Shown: positions 16,468-26,260, counted from the stretch's first letter. The stretch is 64,000 nt of DNA from Desertivirga brevis (GCF_017355835.1 NZ_JAFEWF010000001.1:1364001-1428000); one strand, 5' to 3'. Notes: generated by a model from the sequence alone, not told the origin. Numbers and translations are program-made.

Positions 16468-17940
16468 ATGGAAAAAAAAGTTGTTTTAAAACCCATCATG
16501 TTTGTTGGTACTTCTTCCGACGTAGGCAAAAGTGTGATCACGGCGGGCTTCTGCAGGATCTTTAAACAGGATGGCTTTTCTCCTGCCCCTTTCAAGGCAC
16601 AAAATATGTCCCTTAACAGTTTTGCTACTCCCGAAGGTTTTGAGATTGGACGGGCACAGGCGGTACAGGCCGAAGCTGCAGGCATCCCTTGTCATACGGA
16701 CATGAATCCTGTTCTGCTCAAACCAACTTCTGATTCAAGTTCTCAGGTAGTGCTTCAAGGAAAACCGGTTGGAAATATGTCGGCCCGGGACTACTTTAAG
16801 GCAGAAGGACGTGAAAAGCTTTTTCAGGAGGTATGTGTTTCTTTCAACCGTCTTGCATCTAAATACTCGCCTATTGTCTTGGAAGGTGCAGGGAGTATCT
16901 CAGAATTAAATTTAAAACATAGGGATATTACAAACCTTAGAATGGCCAGGGAGGCTAATGCTGCAACGTTCCTGGTTACGGACATAGAACGGGGTGGCGT
17001 ATTTGCGAGCTTGTATGGGACTATGGCCTTACTTGAGCCTGAGGAAAGAGCGTTGATAAAAGGAATTATCATCAATAAATTCAGGGGTGATAGCTCGCTT
17101 TTTGATGAAGGCAGGGCTATGATTGAAAAGCTTTGTGGTGTGCCTGTTGTCGGCGTACTTCCCTATTTTAAGGATATTGTGATAGAGGAGGAAGACTCAG
17201 TATCTCTGAAGCAGAAGCTAAATATGGCCTCTGCCGACAAGGTAAACGTCGCAATTATTCTTTTAAACCGCCTTTCTAATTTTACAGATTTCAGTCGCCT
17301 TGAAAATGATCCAAGAGTTCGTGTCTACTACACGAAAGAGCCTGAAGAAATAGCCAAAGCTGATATTGTTATCCTGCCGGGAAGTAAAAACACTATTGAG
17401 GATACTATAGCGATTAAAAATAACGGAGTAGCACAGGCTGTGACACTGGCATTTAAGAACGGGAAAACAGTAGTTGGAATATGTGGAGGCTACCAGATGC
17501 TTGGAGAATTAATAGATGACCCTTACCAGGTGGAAAGCAGCATTGGCTCAACATCCGGACTTGGGATCCTCCCTGTGAAAACTATCCTACGGGAGGAAAA
17601 AATAACTAAGCAATCCTCTTTCAGGTTTCGCAATCTCGACACTGAGTGTTTAGGGTATGAGATCCATATGGGAGAAACAAGTGCCGAAATTGAAAGTCCT
17701 GTAAACTTTTATAGAGATGGCCGGCATGACGGGTATTTTCTTAACGAGCGCTGCTGGGGGACCTACATGCACGGTATCCTTGACAATGGGGATATCATCA
17801 ATCACTTGTTAAAACCTTATACCAATTTAGAAAATATAATTGACTACAAAGAATTTAAAGATCAGCAATATAACCGTCTAGCGGATTTGATCCGACAGCA
17901 TGTAGATTTGGATTATATTTATCAAACTATGGAGAGTTAA
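16468..17940 (+). CDS. cobQ: Cobyric acid synthase (CobQ/CbiP)
   Basis: 490 aa, full length. It amidates four side chains (b, d, e and g) of adenosyl-cobyrinate a,c-diamide using glutamine and ATP. The N-terminal synthetase domain has the P-loop-like GTSSDVGKS (14-22) and FKAQNMSLN. The C-terminal class I-like glutaminase has the nucleophile Cys in VGICGGYQMLG and the histidine in YMHGILDN. It is the first gene of a tight plus-strand block: the next start is 2 nt after its stop. A TATTTTTG -7 element precedes it. Confidence 0.96.
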   Translation: MEKKVVLKPIMFVGTSSDVGKSVITAGFCRIFKQDGFSPAPFKAQNMSLNSFATPEGFEIGRAQAVQAEAAGIPCHTDMNPVLLKPTSDSSSQVVLQGKPVGNMSARDYFKAEGREKLFQEVCVSFNRLASKYSPIVLEGAGSISELNLKHRDITNLRMAREANAATFLVTDIERGGVFASLYGTMALLEPEERALIKGIIINKFRGDSSLFDEGRAMIEKLCGVPVVGVLPYFKDIVIEEEDSVSLKQKLNMASADKVNVAIILLNRLSNFTDFSRLENDPRVRVYYTKEPEEIAKADIVILPGSKNTIEDTIAIKNNGVAQAVTLAFKNGKTVVGICGGYQMLGELIDDPYQVESSIGSTSGLGILPVKTILREEKITKQSSFRFRNLDTECLGYEIHMGETSAEIESPVNFYRDGRHDGYFLNERCWGTYMHGILDNGDIINHLLKPYTNLENIIDYKEFKDQQYNRLADLIRQHVDLDYIYQTMES

Positions 17941-17942
17941 GT

Positions 17943-18962
17943 ATGCTGCACGGGCACGGCGACGACGGATATCTATACCAAAAGCAAATTCTGGCTGACT
18001 TTAGCACTAACGTGTGGTATGGTGGAGAACCTGCTGGTTTAAAAGAACATCTATTCTCAAAATGGCGGGGAATCAACAAGTATCCGGAAGTGGTAGCTGA
18101 AGGTTTAATTGAAAAACTAAGTAAACATCATGAGCTTCCTTCTGATCTGTTCCTAATCAATAATGGGAGTACAGAAAGTATTTATTTGGTAGCCCAGGCT
18201 TTCAAGGAAAGAAGAACAACAATTACAGTTCCCGCATTTGCCGAATACGAAGATGCCTGCAAGTTGTACGAACACGAGATCAGTTTCCTTAGGTGGGATG
18301 AGCTGAAAGATGACCTGAAACCCAACGCTGAAATCATCTTTATTTGTAATCCCAATAACCCTACCGGATACACATTTGGGGGCCTGGAAACCGTAATAAG
18401 AGCAAACCCCAATGTCCTTTTTGTGATTGACGAAGCTTTCATTGAATTTACCCTGGCGATAAATTCGCTTATCACCTTTGTAGGTCAGTTTGAAAATCTT
18501 ATAATACTTCGATCATTAACCAAAGCCTATGCTATACCAGGGCTTCGTTTAGGCTATATTGTTGCATCAAAAGAGATTATAAAGAAACTAAAATCATTAA
18601 AGTATCCCTGGTCTGTAAATACCCTGGCAATAGAAGCTGGGAGGTTTATCTTCGACAATTATGAGTCTATTCAAATTCCATTACATCAATTACTTGAAGA
18701 GAAGGAACGATTCTCTGGCCAGCTGAGGACCACAGGGATAAAGGTTTACGAAAGTAGTACCCATTTCTTTATTGCTGAAACACCAAAATTTAGTGCCGCT
18801 GATCTAAAACGTTTTTTAATTGATAATTTTGGCATTCTTATTCGTGATGCCAGTAATTTCAAAACTTTAGGAGAAGAACATTTCCGGCTGGCAACATTAG
18901 AAGCAGATAAAAATGAACTTTTAATCAAGGCTATGAAAGAATGGATGAGTTCCGGCTGTTAA
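17943..18962 (+). CDS. cobD: PLP-dependent aminotransferase-like enzyme, probable L-threonine-phosphate decarboxylase
   Basis: 339 aa, fold type I PLP enzyme related to histidinol-phosphate aminotransferase. It has the FICNPNNPTG signature, VIDEAFIEF, and the Schiff-base lysine in LRSLTKAYAIPG. Within a cobalamin operon this family is normally the CobD/CobC-type enzyme that makes (R)-1-amino-2-propanol phosphate for the nucleotide loop. It starts 2 nt after cobQ, and its end overlaps the cbiB start by 22 nt. The activity is inferred from context; sequence alone also permits an aminotransferase. Confidence 0.85.
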   Translation: MLHGHGDDGYLYQKQILADFSTNVWYGGEPAGLKEHLFSKWRGINKYPEVVAEGLIEKLSKHHELPSDLFLINNGSTESIYLVAQAFKERRTTITVPAFAEYEDACKLYEHEISFLRWDELKDDLKPNAEIIFICNPNNPTGYTFGGLETVIRANPNVLFVIDEAFIEFTLAINSLITFVGQFENLIILRSLTKAYAIPGLRLGYIVASKEIIKKLKSLKYPWSVNTLAIEAGRFIFDNYESIQIPLHQLLEEKERFSGQLRTTGIKVYESSTHFFIAETPKFSAADLKRFLIDNFGILIRDASNFKTLGEEHFRLATLEADKNELLIKAMKEWMSSGC

Positions 18963-19882
18963 TTGTCTCCCTTTTTGCAGGCTATCTACTTGATCTTATT
19001 TTTGGCGATCCTGAATCCCTTCCTCATCCGGTAAGGGTTTATGGAAATGCTATATCACTGGGAGAAAAACTCCTGAACACTGGCAGGGGAAGGTTGATCA
19101 AAGGGAGTATTCTATCAATAACCCTATGTACATTTTGCTTTCTCTTCTTTTACTTCCTCCAAAAACTATTATTGCAGGTACATCCTATCGCTTATTTTAT
19201 CAGCGCAAGTATTTCTGTTTTCTATGGACTAGCTAATAAAGGATTAATTCAGGAAGGACGAAAGGTGTTCAATGTACTGGAATTTGAGGGACTGGAAGCC
19301 GGAAGAAAACAGTTATCGCGCATTGTTGGTCGCGATACCGGGAGGTTAAATCCGCAGCAAATAAGGACTGCTGTTCTCGAGACAGTATCTGAAAACCTCA
19401 GCGATGGTGTTATTGCCCCGCTGTTCTACTTCGCGGTTGCAGGAATCCCGGGGTTAATGACCTATAAAATGATTAACACGCTGGATTCGATGCTTGGATA
19501 CAGAAACGAACGATATGAGAAATTTGGAAAATTTGCAGCCAGGCTTGACGACGTTGCGAATCTTATTCCAGCACGGCTTACTGCTATGTTAATGGCTACA
19601 TCGGGTTTAAGTATACGTGCACTTCAATTCGTTTATAAATATGGCCGGAAGCATAAAAGTCCCAATTCTGGCTATCCAGAAGCGGCATTGGCTGGTATAC
19701 TCGATATACGTTTTGGTGGACCAAACGTCTACCATGGTATTTTGGTGGATAAGCCTTTTATTGGCGCAAATAACAGAGAGATAAGTCACGATGATTTTGA
19801 CATAGCTGCAAGGATCAATCATACCAGCACCTTACTAATGATTATTCTGATAGTAGTTTTAAGTTTTGCTTTACATGCCTAA
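18941..19882 (+). CDS. cbiB: Adenosylcobinamide-phosphate synthase (CbiB)
   Basis: 313 aa, integral membrane protein. It joins aminopropanol (phosphate) to adenosylcobyric acid. It carries the family start FAGYLLDLIFGDPESLPHPV, the central VGRDTGRLN, ETVSENLSDGVIAPLFY, NTLDSMLGYRNERYE and DDVANLIPARLTA. Hydrophobic helices lie at both ends. It overlaps the upstream decarboxylase gene by 22 nt and the next gene by 17 nt, so it is tightly coupled. Called cobD in the Pseudomonas scheme; I use cbiB to avoid confusion. Confidence 0.95.
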   Translation: MDEFRLLIVSLFAGYLLDLIFGDPESLPHPVRVYGNAISLGEKLLNTGRGRLIKGSILSITLCTFCFLFFYFLQKLLLQVHPIAYFISASISVFYGLANKGLIQEGRKVFNVLEFEGLEAGRKQLSRIVGRDTGRLNPQQIRTAVLETVSENLSDGVIAPLFYFAVAGIPGLMTYKMINTLDSMLGYRNERYEKFGKFAARLDDVANLIPARLTAMLMATSGLSIRALQFVYKYGRKHKSPNSGYPEAALAGILDIRFGGPNVYHGILVDKPFIGANNREISHDDFDIAARINHTSTLLMIILIVVLSFALHA

Positions 19883-20423
19883 ATATATTATAACCGGTGG
19901 GCCGGGAGCGGGAAAAACCAGTTTACTGACTGAACTACAGGAGCTGGGATATTCGGTATCTGAAGAGGCCTCCAGGCAACTGATCATAGAAGAAGTAAAC
20001 AAAGGTTCTAATTGTCTTCCTTGGATAGACTTGAGTGCATTTGCCGAAAAAGCGTTAGAGCGTATGCGTGAACTTTACTTTGCTGCACCCGATAATACGG
20101 TTACTTTCTTTGATCGCGGCATACCTGATATTATTGCGTATCTCAAAGCTGCATCAATTGATCCTGACGCGAAATACTATCAGGCATTATTCAAATGTCA
20201 GTATCAATCAAAGGTATTTATACTTGCCCCCTGGGAAAGCATTTATGTGAATGACAGTGAACGCTGGCAAACATTTGAGGAGGCAGGCAGGCTGTACGAA
20301 TCAATTAAAGAGACATATGAAGAGCTTGGCTTCGAATTGATCGAGCTCCCGAGAGCCAGTACCAAAGAACGAGCGGAATTTGTAGTGGCACATATTGAGA
20401 ATCTCGTTTCAACAACAAAATAA
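19866..20423 (+). CDS. AAA-family ATPase/kinase in the cobalamin operon
   Basis: 185 aa, an AAA_28-type P-loop protein: Walker A GGPGAGKTSLL near residues 11-21, FFDRGIPDI, and a lid-like segment with SERWQTFEEA. The fold resembles small nucleotide or metabolite kinases. The start may be the second methionine (MPKYIITGG). It overlaps cbiB by 17 nt and its stop touches the next start, so it is firmly inside the operon, yet no cobalamin step is assigned to this family. A kinase acting on a small precursor or a nucleotide-dependent chaperone are possibilities. Confidence 0.8.
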   Translation: MLYMPKYIITGGPGAGKTSLLTELQELGYSVSEEASRQLIIEEVNKGSNCLPWIDLSAFAEKALERMRELYFAAPDNTVTFFDRGIPDIIAYLKAASIDPDAKYYQALFKCQYQSKVFILAPWESIYVNDSERWQTFEEAGRLYESIKETYEELGFELIELPRASTKERAEFVVAHIENLVSTTK

Positions 20424-21763
20424 TGGAGCAAAACCGCCTCATCCCCCAGTTTTTAATAGCTGCACCATCCAGTAATTCAGGTAAAACCACCCTTACTTTA
20501 GGACTGCTTAAAGCTCTTTCAAACCAGGGATTAAAAGTACAAGCTTTTAAATGTGGTCCTGATTATATTGATCCCATTCTTCACAGACGAGCAAGTGGTT
20601 TTGCTTCTATTAATATAGATACCTTTATGGCCTCGTCGGCTCATGCAAAAAGCCTCTACGCAAAGTACACGAACGAGGCCGATACAGCTGTTATTGAGGG
20701 AGTAATGGGTTTGTTTGATGGAGCCTATAAAATGAAAGGAAGCGGAGCTGAAATAGCTTCAATGCTGAATATTCCAGTAATTTTAGTGGTTGATGCCAGG
20801 GCAATGGCTTATTCTGCAGCTGCCCTGATCTACGGTTTTAAAAACTTTTGTAAAGACATTCATTTAGCTGGGGTTATTTTTAACCGCGTTAAAACAAGTT
20901 CTCACTATAGTTTTCTTGTCGATGCCTGTACGGATGCAGGTGTTGAAGCATTAGGATATCTTACCCCTCAGGAGAATATTGAAATCCCGTCGAGACATTT
21001 AGGTTTGAGCATCGACACGCAGGTTAATATAGAAGCCATCTGTAGCCGTATTGCTGATGCTCTACAAAAAACTGTCGATATCCCGCGTTTGCTTGAATTA
21101 ACATCTAAACCTGTACCTGCTTTACAAAAACGGACGGAGCCATCTCCGGGTCGCCCAGAAAGGATCCGGATTGCTGTAGCAAAAGATGAAGCTTTCAGTT
21201 TTACCTATCAAGAGAATCTAGAAGCCTTCAAGGAAGTGGGAGAAGTTGTTTTCTTCAGTCCTCTGCATGATAAACGCTTACCGGAATGCGATCTGCTATA
21301 CCTGGCTGGAGGTTATCCTGAGCTTTTTCTGGAACAATTGAGTCAGAACCTGGAAATGCTATTGGCCGTGAGGACCTACTGTGGAGCAGGAGGAAGAACA
21401 CTAGCTGAGTGTGGAGGAATGATGTACCTGGGAGAATCAATCATGGATCAGGCGGGTGAAAGTTTTCCTATGGTAGGCTTCCTGCCCCTGTCAACGTCGA
21501 TGGTCGTACCTAAATTACATTTAGGTTACAGGGAAATGGTTATGGAAGGTCTGCATATAAAAGGGCACGAATTTCATTATTCCAGTTGCAGTAAATCAGA
21601 GGAGGTTACTGCGCTCGAATGCAAGATTATGAATGCAAAAGGTGCAGAAGTTGATACAAAGATCTTTAAAATACAATCAACGATCGCATCCTATATCCAT
21701 TTTTACTGGGCTGAAGATCCTAGCTTCCTGAAAGGCCTTTTTGGACTTTCTAATGGCTCGTAA
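20423..21763 (+). CDS. cobB: Cobyrinate / hydrogenobyrinate a,c-diamide synthase (CbiA/CobB)
   Basis: 446 aa. It amidates the a and c carboxylates of the corrin ring with glutamine and ATP. The N-terminal domain has APSSNSGKTTLTLGLL, KCGPDYIDPILHRRASG and VIEGVMGLFDG. The glutaminase-like C-terminal domain has AGGYPELF, the nucleophile Cys in LAECGGMMYLGE and a histidine in GHEFHYS. With CobN in the same region the substrate is probably hydrogenobyrinate, the cobalt-late route. It is the last gene of the tight block; a repeat array follows before cobN. Confidence 0.95.
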   Translation: MEQNRLIPQFLIAAPSSNSGKTTLTLGLLKALSNQGLKVQAFKCGPDYIDPILHRRASGFASINIDTFMASSAHAKSLYAKYTNEADTAVIEGVMGLFDGAYKMKGSGAEIASMLNIPVILVVDARAMAYSAAALIYGFKNFCKDIHLAGVIFNRVKTSSHYSFLVDACTDAGVEALGYLTPQENIEIPSRHLGLSIDTQVNIEAICSRIADALQKTVDIPRLLELTSKPVPALQKRTEPSPGRPERIRIAVAKDEAFSFTYQENLEAFKEVGEVVFFSPLHDKRLPECDLLYLAGGYPELFLEQLSQNLEMLLAVRTYCGAGGRTLAECGGMMYLGESIMDQAGESFPMVGFLPLSTSMVVPKLHLGYREMVMEGLHIKGHEFHYSSCSKSEEVTALECKIMNAKGAEVDTKIFKIQSTIASYIHFYWAEDPSFLKGLFGLSNGS

Positions 21764-21816
21764 TAGCTAGGTTGTAATTCACAAATCCTTTCTTGTACTT
21801 CTTAAATCATTCTTCG

Positions 21817-21918
21817 TAAATTACTGTTCTTCGTAAATCGTAAATCGTAATTCGTCAATCGTAATTCGTAAATCCCACTGGCACTTCGTCAATCGTAATT
21901 CGTCAATCGTAAATCTTA
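21817..21918 (+). repeat. Degenerate tandem array of TCGTAAATCG-type units
   Basis: The roughly 10-nt motif ttcgtaaatcg / ttcgtcaatcg recurs about eight to nine times, partly as alternating aatcgtaa and attcgtc units, interrupted once near 21873 by a cactggcac spacer. It fills the gap between cobB and cobN and ends 2 nt before the -7 element of cobN. No protein-coding sense is apparent in either strand. Confidence 0.75.
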
Positions 21919-21919
21919 A

Positions 21920-21927
21920 TACCTTTG
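21920..21927 (+). promoter_or_regulatory. -7 promoter element upstream of cobN
   Basis: TACCTTTG matches TAnnTTTG exactly, 53 nt before the cobN ATG and abutting the tandem repeat array. No -33 TTTG is evident, since the array occupies that place. Confidence 0.5.
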
Positions 21928-21979
21928 CTCTCAACTGTAATTGAACAGCTTGTAAGAGCTGGCTGCTGACAAATCCGTA

Positions 21980-24900
21980 ATGAGAGAAATAAAGCGACAA
22001 CGAATTACCCGTCCAGATGGTAAGTCTATAAACCTGGTGCAACGAAGGGGCCATTTATCCTATTGCTATAATGCCTGTTGTTGCGGGAGAACCGATCGTG
22101 GTTATGCGGCGGTTCCGGTAGACCATTATAAGAATCAATGGCTGAAACGAAAACTTAGGAATATTGTACACCTTACCAAGGGAGGTTGTCTTGGTCCCTG
22201 TACGCTGGCTAATGTAGCAACCCTGCTTTTTGATGGGAATTCTGTTTGGTTTCACTCGATCAACAGCGAGTGGCAGGTGACGGCTATTTTCGATTACATA
22301 CAAAGCATGGTAGAGGCAGACGCTTTCCTGGTTCCTCCGGCAGAGCTGAACGAATACGTTTTCCAATTTTATACCTGGAAAGGATCTGAAAGCCACACAC
22401 TTGCAGGAGAATCGCCTGACCCTTCAGAAGGAATAGTATTCCTGACCCATGCCGACACCGATCTTCTTACTTTAAACCGTGCCTTACAGGTTTTGCCTGA
22501 AAACTTTCCCAAAACACTGGGAATTAATTTGCAGGCTGTAAAAACGGAATCACACATGGCACAGCTTCTGGATAGAGAACTGGCAGTTGCACAGATCATT
22601 ATCCTTAGAATCCTGGGTCGGCCAAGTAGTGTTCCAGGTTTTAATGAACTAGTGAAACGGGCAAATGAAAGAAATCAACAATTGATAGTTGTTAGTGGAA
22701 CGGGTGAATTAAATCCTGAATTTGCAGCAATATCTACTGTTTCGCCTGCAATCCTTCAGGACACCTTATTGTACCTGCAAGCTAGCGGACATATCAACCT
22801 GGTTAACCTGCTTCATTTCCTTTCAGACCACCTATTACTAACAGGATTTGGATATGAAGCACCTTTGGACCTGCCAGACCACGGGATCTATCATCCGACA
22901 CTGCCGGAGAATGCAACTCTAGAGGATTGGGAAAAGATCTATAATCCTATTCTACCTACTGCTGGAATTACCTTCTACCGCGCTCATTACTTAAGTGGAA
23001 ATACTGCCTTCATTGATAAGCTTGTAGAAAGTCTGGAAGAAAAGGGAATGAATGTATTACCCGTCTTTACTTCTTCCCTCAAAGCTACAAACAAGGGTAG
23101 CAGCTGGCCTTCCGCTTTTAACTTCTTTAAGTGGAATGGGGAAACAGCAATAGATATACTTATTAACACGGTCTCCTTTGCGATGCAAGATTCTGAGCAG
23201 TATGGAAGTAATGCAGAAAGCCCCCTAATCCAGCTAGACGTGCCCATCTTGCAGGCTATTAGCAGTGGCATGACAAAAGGCTCATGGGAAAACTCGACCC
23301 GAGGTCTCAATCCGCTTGATACTGCAATGAATGTGGCCATTCCGGAATTCGACGGGAGGATTATAACAGTCCCCATTTCATTTAAAGAAAGAGAGAGGGA
23401 GACGAAAGGCTACGAAGCACAGGAGGACCGGATCGATCGTGTTGCTGGTATTGCCTATCGATTTGCGCGCTTGAGGCATTTAAAGAATTCTGAGAAAAAA
23501 ATTGCTTTTATATTCACCAACTCAAGCACTAAAGCTTCCCAGATCGGGAATGCTGTTGGTCTCGATGCTCCCGCCTCCCTCCTAGCTATCCTGCAGGCGA
23601 TGCAAGCGGAAGGTTACGATATTGGAGAACTTCCGGAAACAGGAACAGACATTATTCACGAGCTGATCAACCGCTGTTCTTACGATGAGAATTATCTTTC
23701 TGCAGTGCAATTGGAAAATGCGGTTGGAAAAGTCAGTGCAGATAGATATAAGCAATGGTTCCTGGATTTACCTGAGCAGTTGCGTACAAAGATGCAAAAG
23801 CAGTGGGGCCCTCCTCCTGGAGAGACCTATGTGCATGAAAATGCGATTTGCTTTGCCGGGATTAACTATGGGAACGCTCTTGTTGCACTTCAGCCGCCAA
23901 GGGGATATGGCATGGACGCTGATGCCATCTATCACCAACCCGACCTCCCTCCTACGCATCACTACCATGCTTTTTATCGCTGGTTAAGGGATGGCTGGGG
24001 AGCTGACGCCATTGTACATGTTGGTAAACATGGTACTTTGGAATGGCTGCCCGGAAAAGGTATCGGACTTTCCGAAAACTGCTTTCCCGATGCATTTCTT
24101 GCCGATCTTCCATTGTTCTATCCATTTATTATTAATGACCCGGGAGAAGGTTCACAGGCAAAGCGCAGGGCACATGCTGTTGTCATTGATCACCTGACCC
24201 CGCCCATGACAACAGCAGACACGTACGGAGAACTTGCTCAGCTCACTCAACTGGTGGACGAATATTATCAGGTGGAGACCCTTGATCCTACAAAATTACC
24301 GCTTCTGCAAAGGCAGATCTGGGAACTGATCCAGAAAGCAAATCTGGATAAGGACCTTGCACTTTTGCTACGTAAGGATCATGGTGACCACGTTCATGAA
24401 TGGGACGATGAACTTACCCCTGAAGGCGTGCCTGTGAGCCTCGCCGAGATGGAGGGGAAGGACGTTTCGCATTTGATTGAAGATATAGATGGTTATTTAT
24501 GTGAACTGGGCGCAGCGCAGATACGAAGCGGACTTCATATTTTGGGAGAAATGCCGCAGGGTGAAGCTCTGGTAGACATGCTTCAGGCATTAACGCGATT
24601 ACCAAATCTCGGCGTTGGAAGTCTGCCAGCTTCAATAGCAGCCCTATTTGACCTTGACTTTCATGCCTTGCAGTCAGACAAAGGGAAGCGTCTGGATAAT
24701 ATAACAGAAAAGTTTAGCGAAGTGGCAGGGCGACCGTTATCTTCTGCAGCTGACGCACTTGAAGTTATAGATGAATTAGGAAAGCATCTTCTGCTTTTAT
24801 TGCAAAAACAGGGATTTAGAAAAGATTCTATTGAAAGCACCTTGAAAGAGACCTTTGGCAACCATAAGCCGCAAAGCTTTGAAGGGATTTATGCTACCCT

Positions 24901-26260
24901 TGGATATATTTGTGATAAGATCCTTCCTAACCTTGACCAAACTTATGATGAGATCAACAACCTTTTACATGCCCTGTCTGGCGGCTATATACCTGCAGGA
25001 CCCAGCGGTGCTCCTACAAGGGGGATGGCCCATATTCTTCCTACGGGAAAAAACTTTTATACCTCTGATCCCAGAGCCCTTCCTTCTCAAACCGCATGGG
25101 AAGTTGGCCAACAGCTTGCACGTGAGGTGCTGGACAGGCATCTTAGGGAAACCGGACGCTATCCGGAAAATGTGGGGATAAGCGTTTGGGGGACAAGTGC
25201 AATGCGTACTCAGGGGGATGATGTAGCAGAGATCCTGGCTCTCTTTGGAGTTCGACCGGTGTGGCAGAACGAAAGCCGAAGGGTAACGAGTTTAGAGGTG
25301 ATATCGCTTGAAGAATTAAAACGTCCAAGGATAGACGTTACTACCCGGATAAGCGGTTTCTTCCGGGATGCATTTCCTCATTTAATAGAACTTATTGATC
25401 AGGCAGTTCAGCTTGTCATAAGTCTTGATGAGCCCTTGGATCAGAACTTCGTGAGGAAACATTACCTGAAAGATCTTGAAGAACTGCAGCAGGAAGAGAT
25501 AAGTCCTGAAGAAGCTGAACAACGAGCATCTTACCGGATCTTTGGTTCGCCGCCGGGAAGTTACGGAGCAGGCATCCTACCACTTATCCAGGAACGGAAC
25601 TGGCAGTCGGATGCTGATTTTGCTCAAACCTATATTAACTGGGGCGGATATGCTTATTCATCGTCTGTAAGTGGAGTTGACGCAAGGAATGAATTTAAGC
25701 AAGTATTATCGCGTGTTGAGGTAGCTCTCCACAATCAGGACAACCGGGAGCATGATATTTTTGACAGTGACGATTATCTGCAATTTCATGGTGGAATGAT
25801 CGCATCGATCAGGAGCCTGACCGGTCATCGCCCGAGAGCTTATTTTGGAGATAGTCAGGACCCATCACGAGCAATTGTAAGAGATTTGAAGGAAGAGGCC
25901 CTACGGGTTTTCCGGTCGAGGGTTGTTAATCCTAAATGGCTGGAGAGCATTAAAAAACACGGATACAAGGGAGGTTTGGAACTTACGGCAACGGTTGATT
26001 ATCTTTTCGGCTATGATGCTACAGCTCAGGTGGCAGACGATTGGATGTACGAAAAAGTTGCGGAGACCTACGCGTTGGATAAAGATATGCAGGCCTTTTT
26101 TGAACAGAATAACCCATGGGCTTTGAATGCTATAGCAGAACGGTTATTGGAAGCGGCACAGCGGAAAATGTGGGAGGTGCCTGATCCTGATACTCTGAAA
26201 TCGTTACAGGATATTTATCTTCAAAGCGAAAATATGCTTGAAGTCAAAAACGAAGCATAA
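21980..26260 (+). CDS. cobN: Cobaltochelatase subunit CobN with N-terminal [2Fe-2S] thioredoxin-like domain
   Basis: 1426 aa. The large subunit binds hydrogenobyrinate a,c-diamide and inserts Co2+ with ATP-driven partners. From about residue 130 it is CobN/ChlH/BchH-like, with NSSTKASQIGNAVGLDAP, WGPPPGE, DAIVHVGKHGTLEWLPGKG and GNLQ-type later motifs such as VWGTSAMRTQGDD. The first ~125 residues add a small domain with C29, C33-C35, C70 and C74 (GGCLGPC), the spacing of thioredoxin-like [2Fe-2S] ferredoxins. This extension is not part of classical CobN. The ChlI/D-type subunit follows directly. Confidence 0.93.
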   Translation: MREIKRQRITRPDGKSINLVQRRGHLSYCYNACCCGRTDRGYAAVPVDHYKNQWLKRKLRNIVHLTKGGCLGPCTLANVATLLFDGNSVWFHSINSEWQVTAIFDYIQSMVEADAFLVPPAELNEYVFQFYTWKGSESHTLAGESPDPSEGIVFLTHADTDLLTLNRALQVLPENFPKTLGINLQAVKTESHMAQLLDRELAVAQIIILRILGRPSSVPGFNELVKRANERNQQLIVVSGTGELNPEFAAISTVSPAILQDTLLYLQASGHINLVNLLHFLSDHLLLTGFGYEAPLDLPDHGIYHPTLPENATLEDWEKIYNPILPTAGITFYRAHYLSGNTAFIDKLVESLEEKGMNVLPVFTSSLKATNKGSSWPSAFNFFKWNGETAIDILINTVSFAMQDSEQYGSNAESPLIQLDVPILQAISSGMTKGSWENSTRGLNPLDTAMNVAIPEFDGRIITVPISFKERERETKGYEAQEDRIDRVAGIAYRFARLRHLKNSEKKIAFIFTNSSTKASQIGNAVGLDAPASLLAILQAMQAEGYDIGELPETGTDIIHELINRCSYDENYLSAVQLENAVGKVSADRYKQWFLDLPEQLRTKMQKQWGPPPGETYVHENAICFAGINYGNALVALQPPRGYGMDADAIYHQPDLPPTHHYHAFYRWLRDGWGADAIVHVGKHGTLEWLPGKGIGLSENCFPDAFLADLPLFYPFIINDPGEGSQAKRRAHAVVIDHLTPPMTTADTYGELAQLTQLVDEYYQVETLDPTKLPLLQRQIWELIQKANLDKDLALLLRKDHGDHVHEWDDELTPEGVPVSLAEMEGKDVSHLIEDIDGYLCELGAAQIRSGLHILGEMPQGEALVDMLQALTRLPNLGVGSLPASIAALFDLDFHALQSDKGKRLDNITEKFSEVAGRPLSSAADALEVIDELGKHLLLLLQKQGFRKDSIESTLKETFGNHKPQSFEGIYATLGYICDKILPNLDQTYDEINNLLHALSGGYIPAGPSGAPTRGMAHILPTGKNFYTSDPRALPSQTAWEVGQQLAREVLDRHLRETGRYPENVGISVWGTSAMRTQGDDVAEILALFGVRPVWQNESRRVTSLEVISLEELKRPRIDVTTRISGFFRDAFPHLIELIDQAVQLVISLDEPLDQNFVRKHYLKDLEELQQEEISPEEAEQRASYRIFGSPPGSYGAGILPLIQERNWQSDADFAQTYINWGGYAYSSSVSGVDARNEFKQVLSRVEVALHNQDNREHDIFDSDDYLQFHGGMIASIRSLTGHRPRAYFGDSQDPSRAIVRDLKEEALRVFRSRVVNPKWLESIKKHGYKGGLELTATVDYLFGYDATAQVADDWMYEKVAETYALDKDMQAFFEQNNPWALNAIAERLLEAAQRKMWEVPDPDTLKSLQDIYLQSENMLEVKNEA

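Noticed and set aside
21817..21918. CRISPR array
   Set aside because: Units are about 10 nt, degenerate and contiguous, without unique spacers, and no cas genes are present.
21821..22054. 77-aa minus-strand ORF with repeated FTIDELR-like segments
   Set aside because: The periodic protein is just the tandem DNA repeat upstream of cobN read through, plus antisense of the cobN start.
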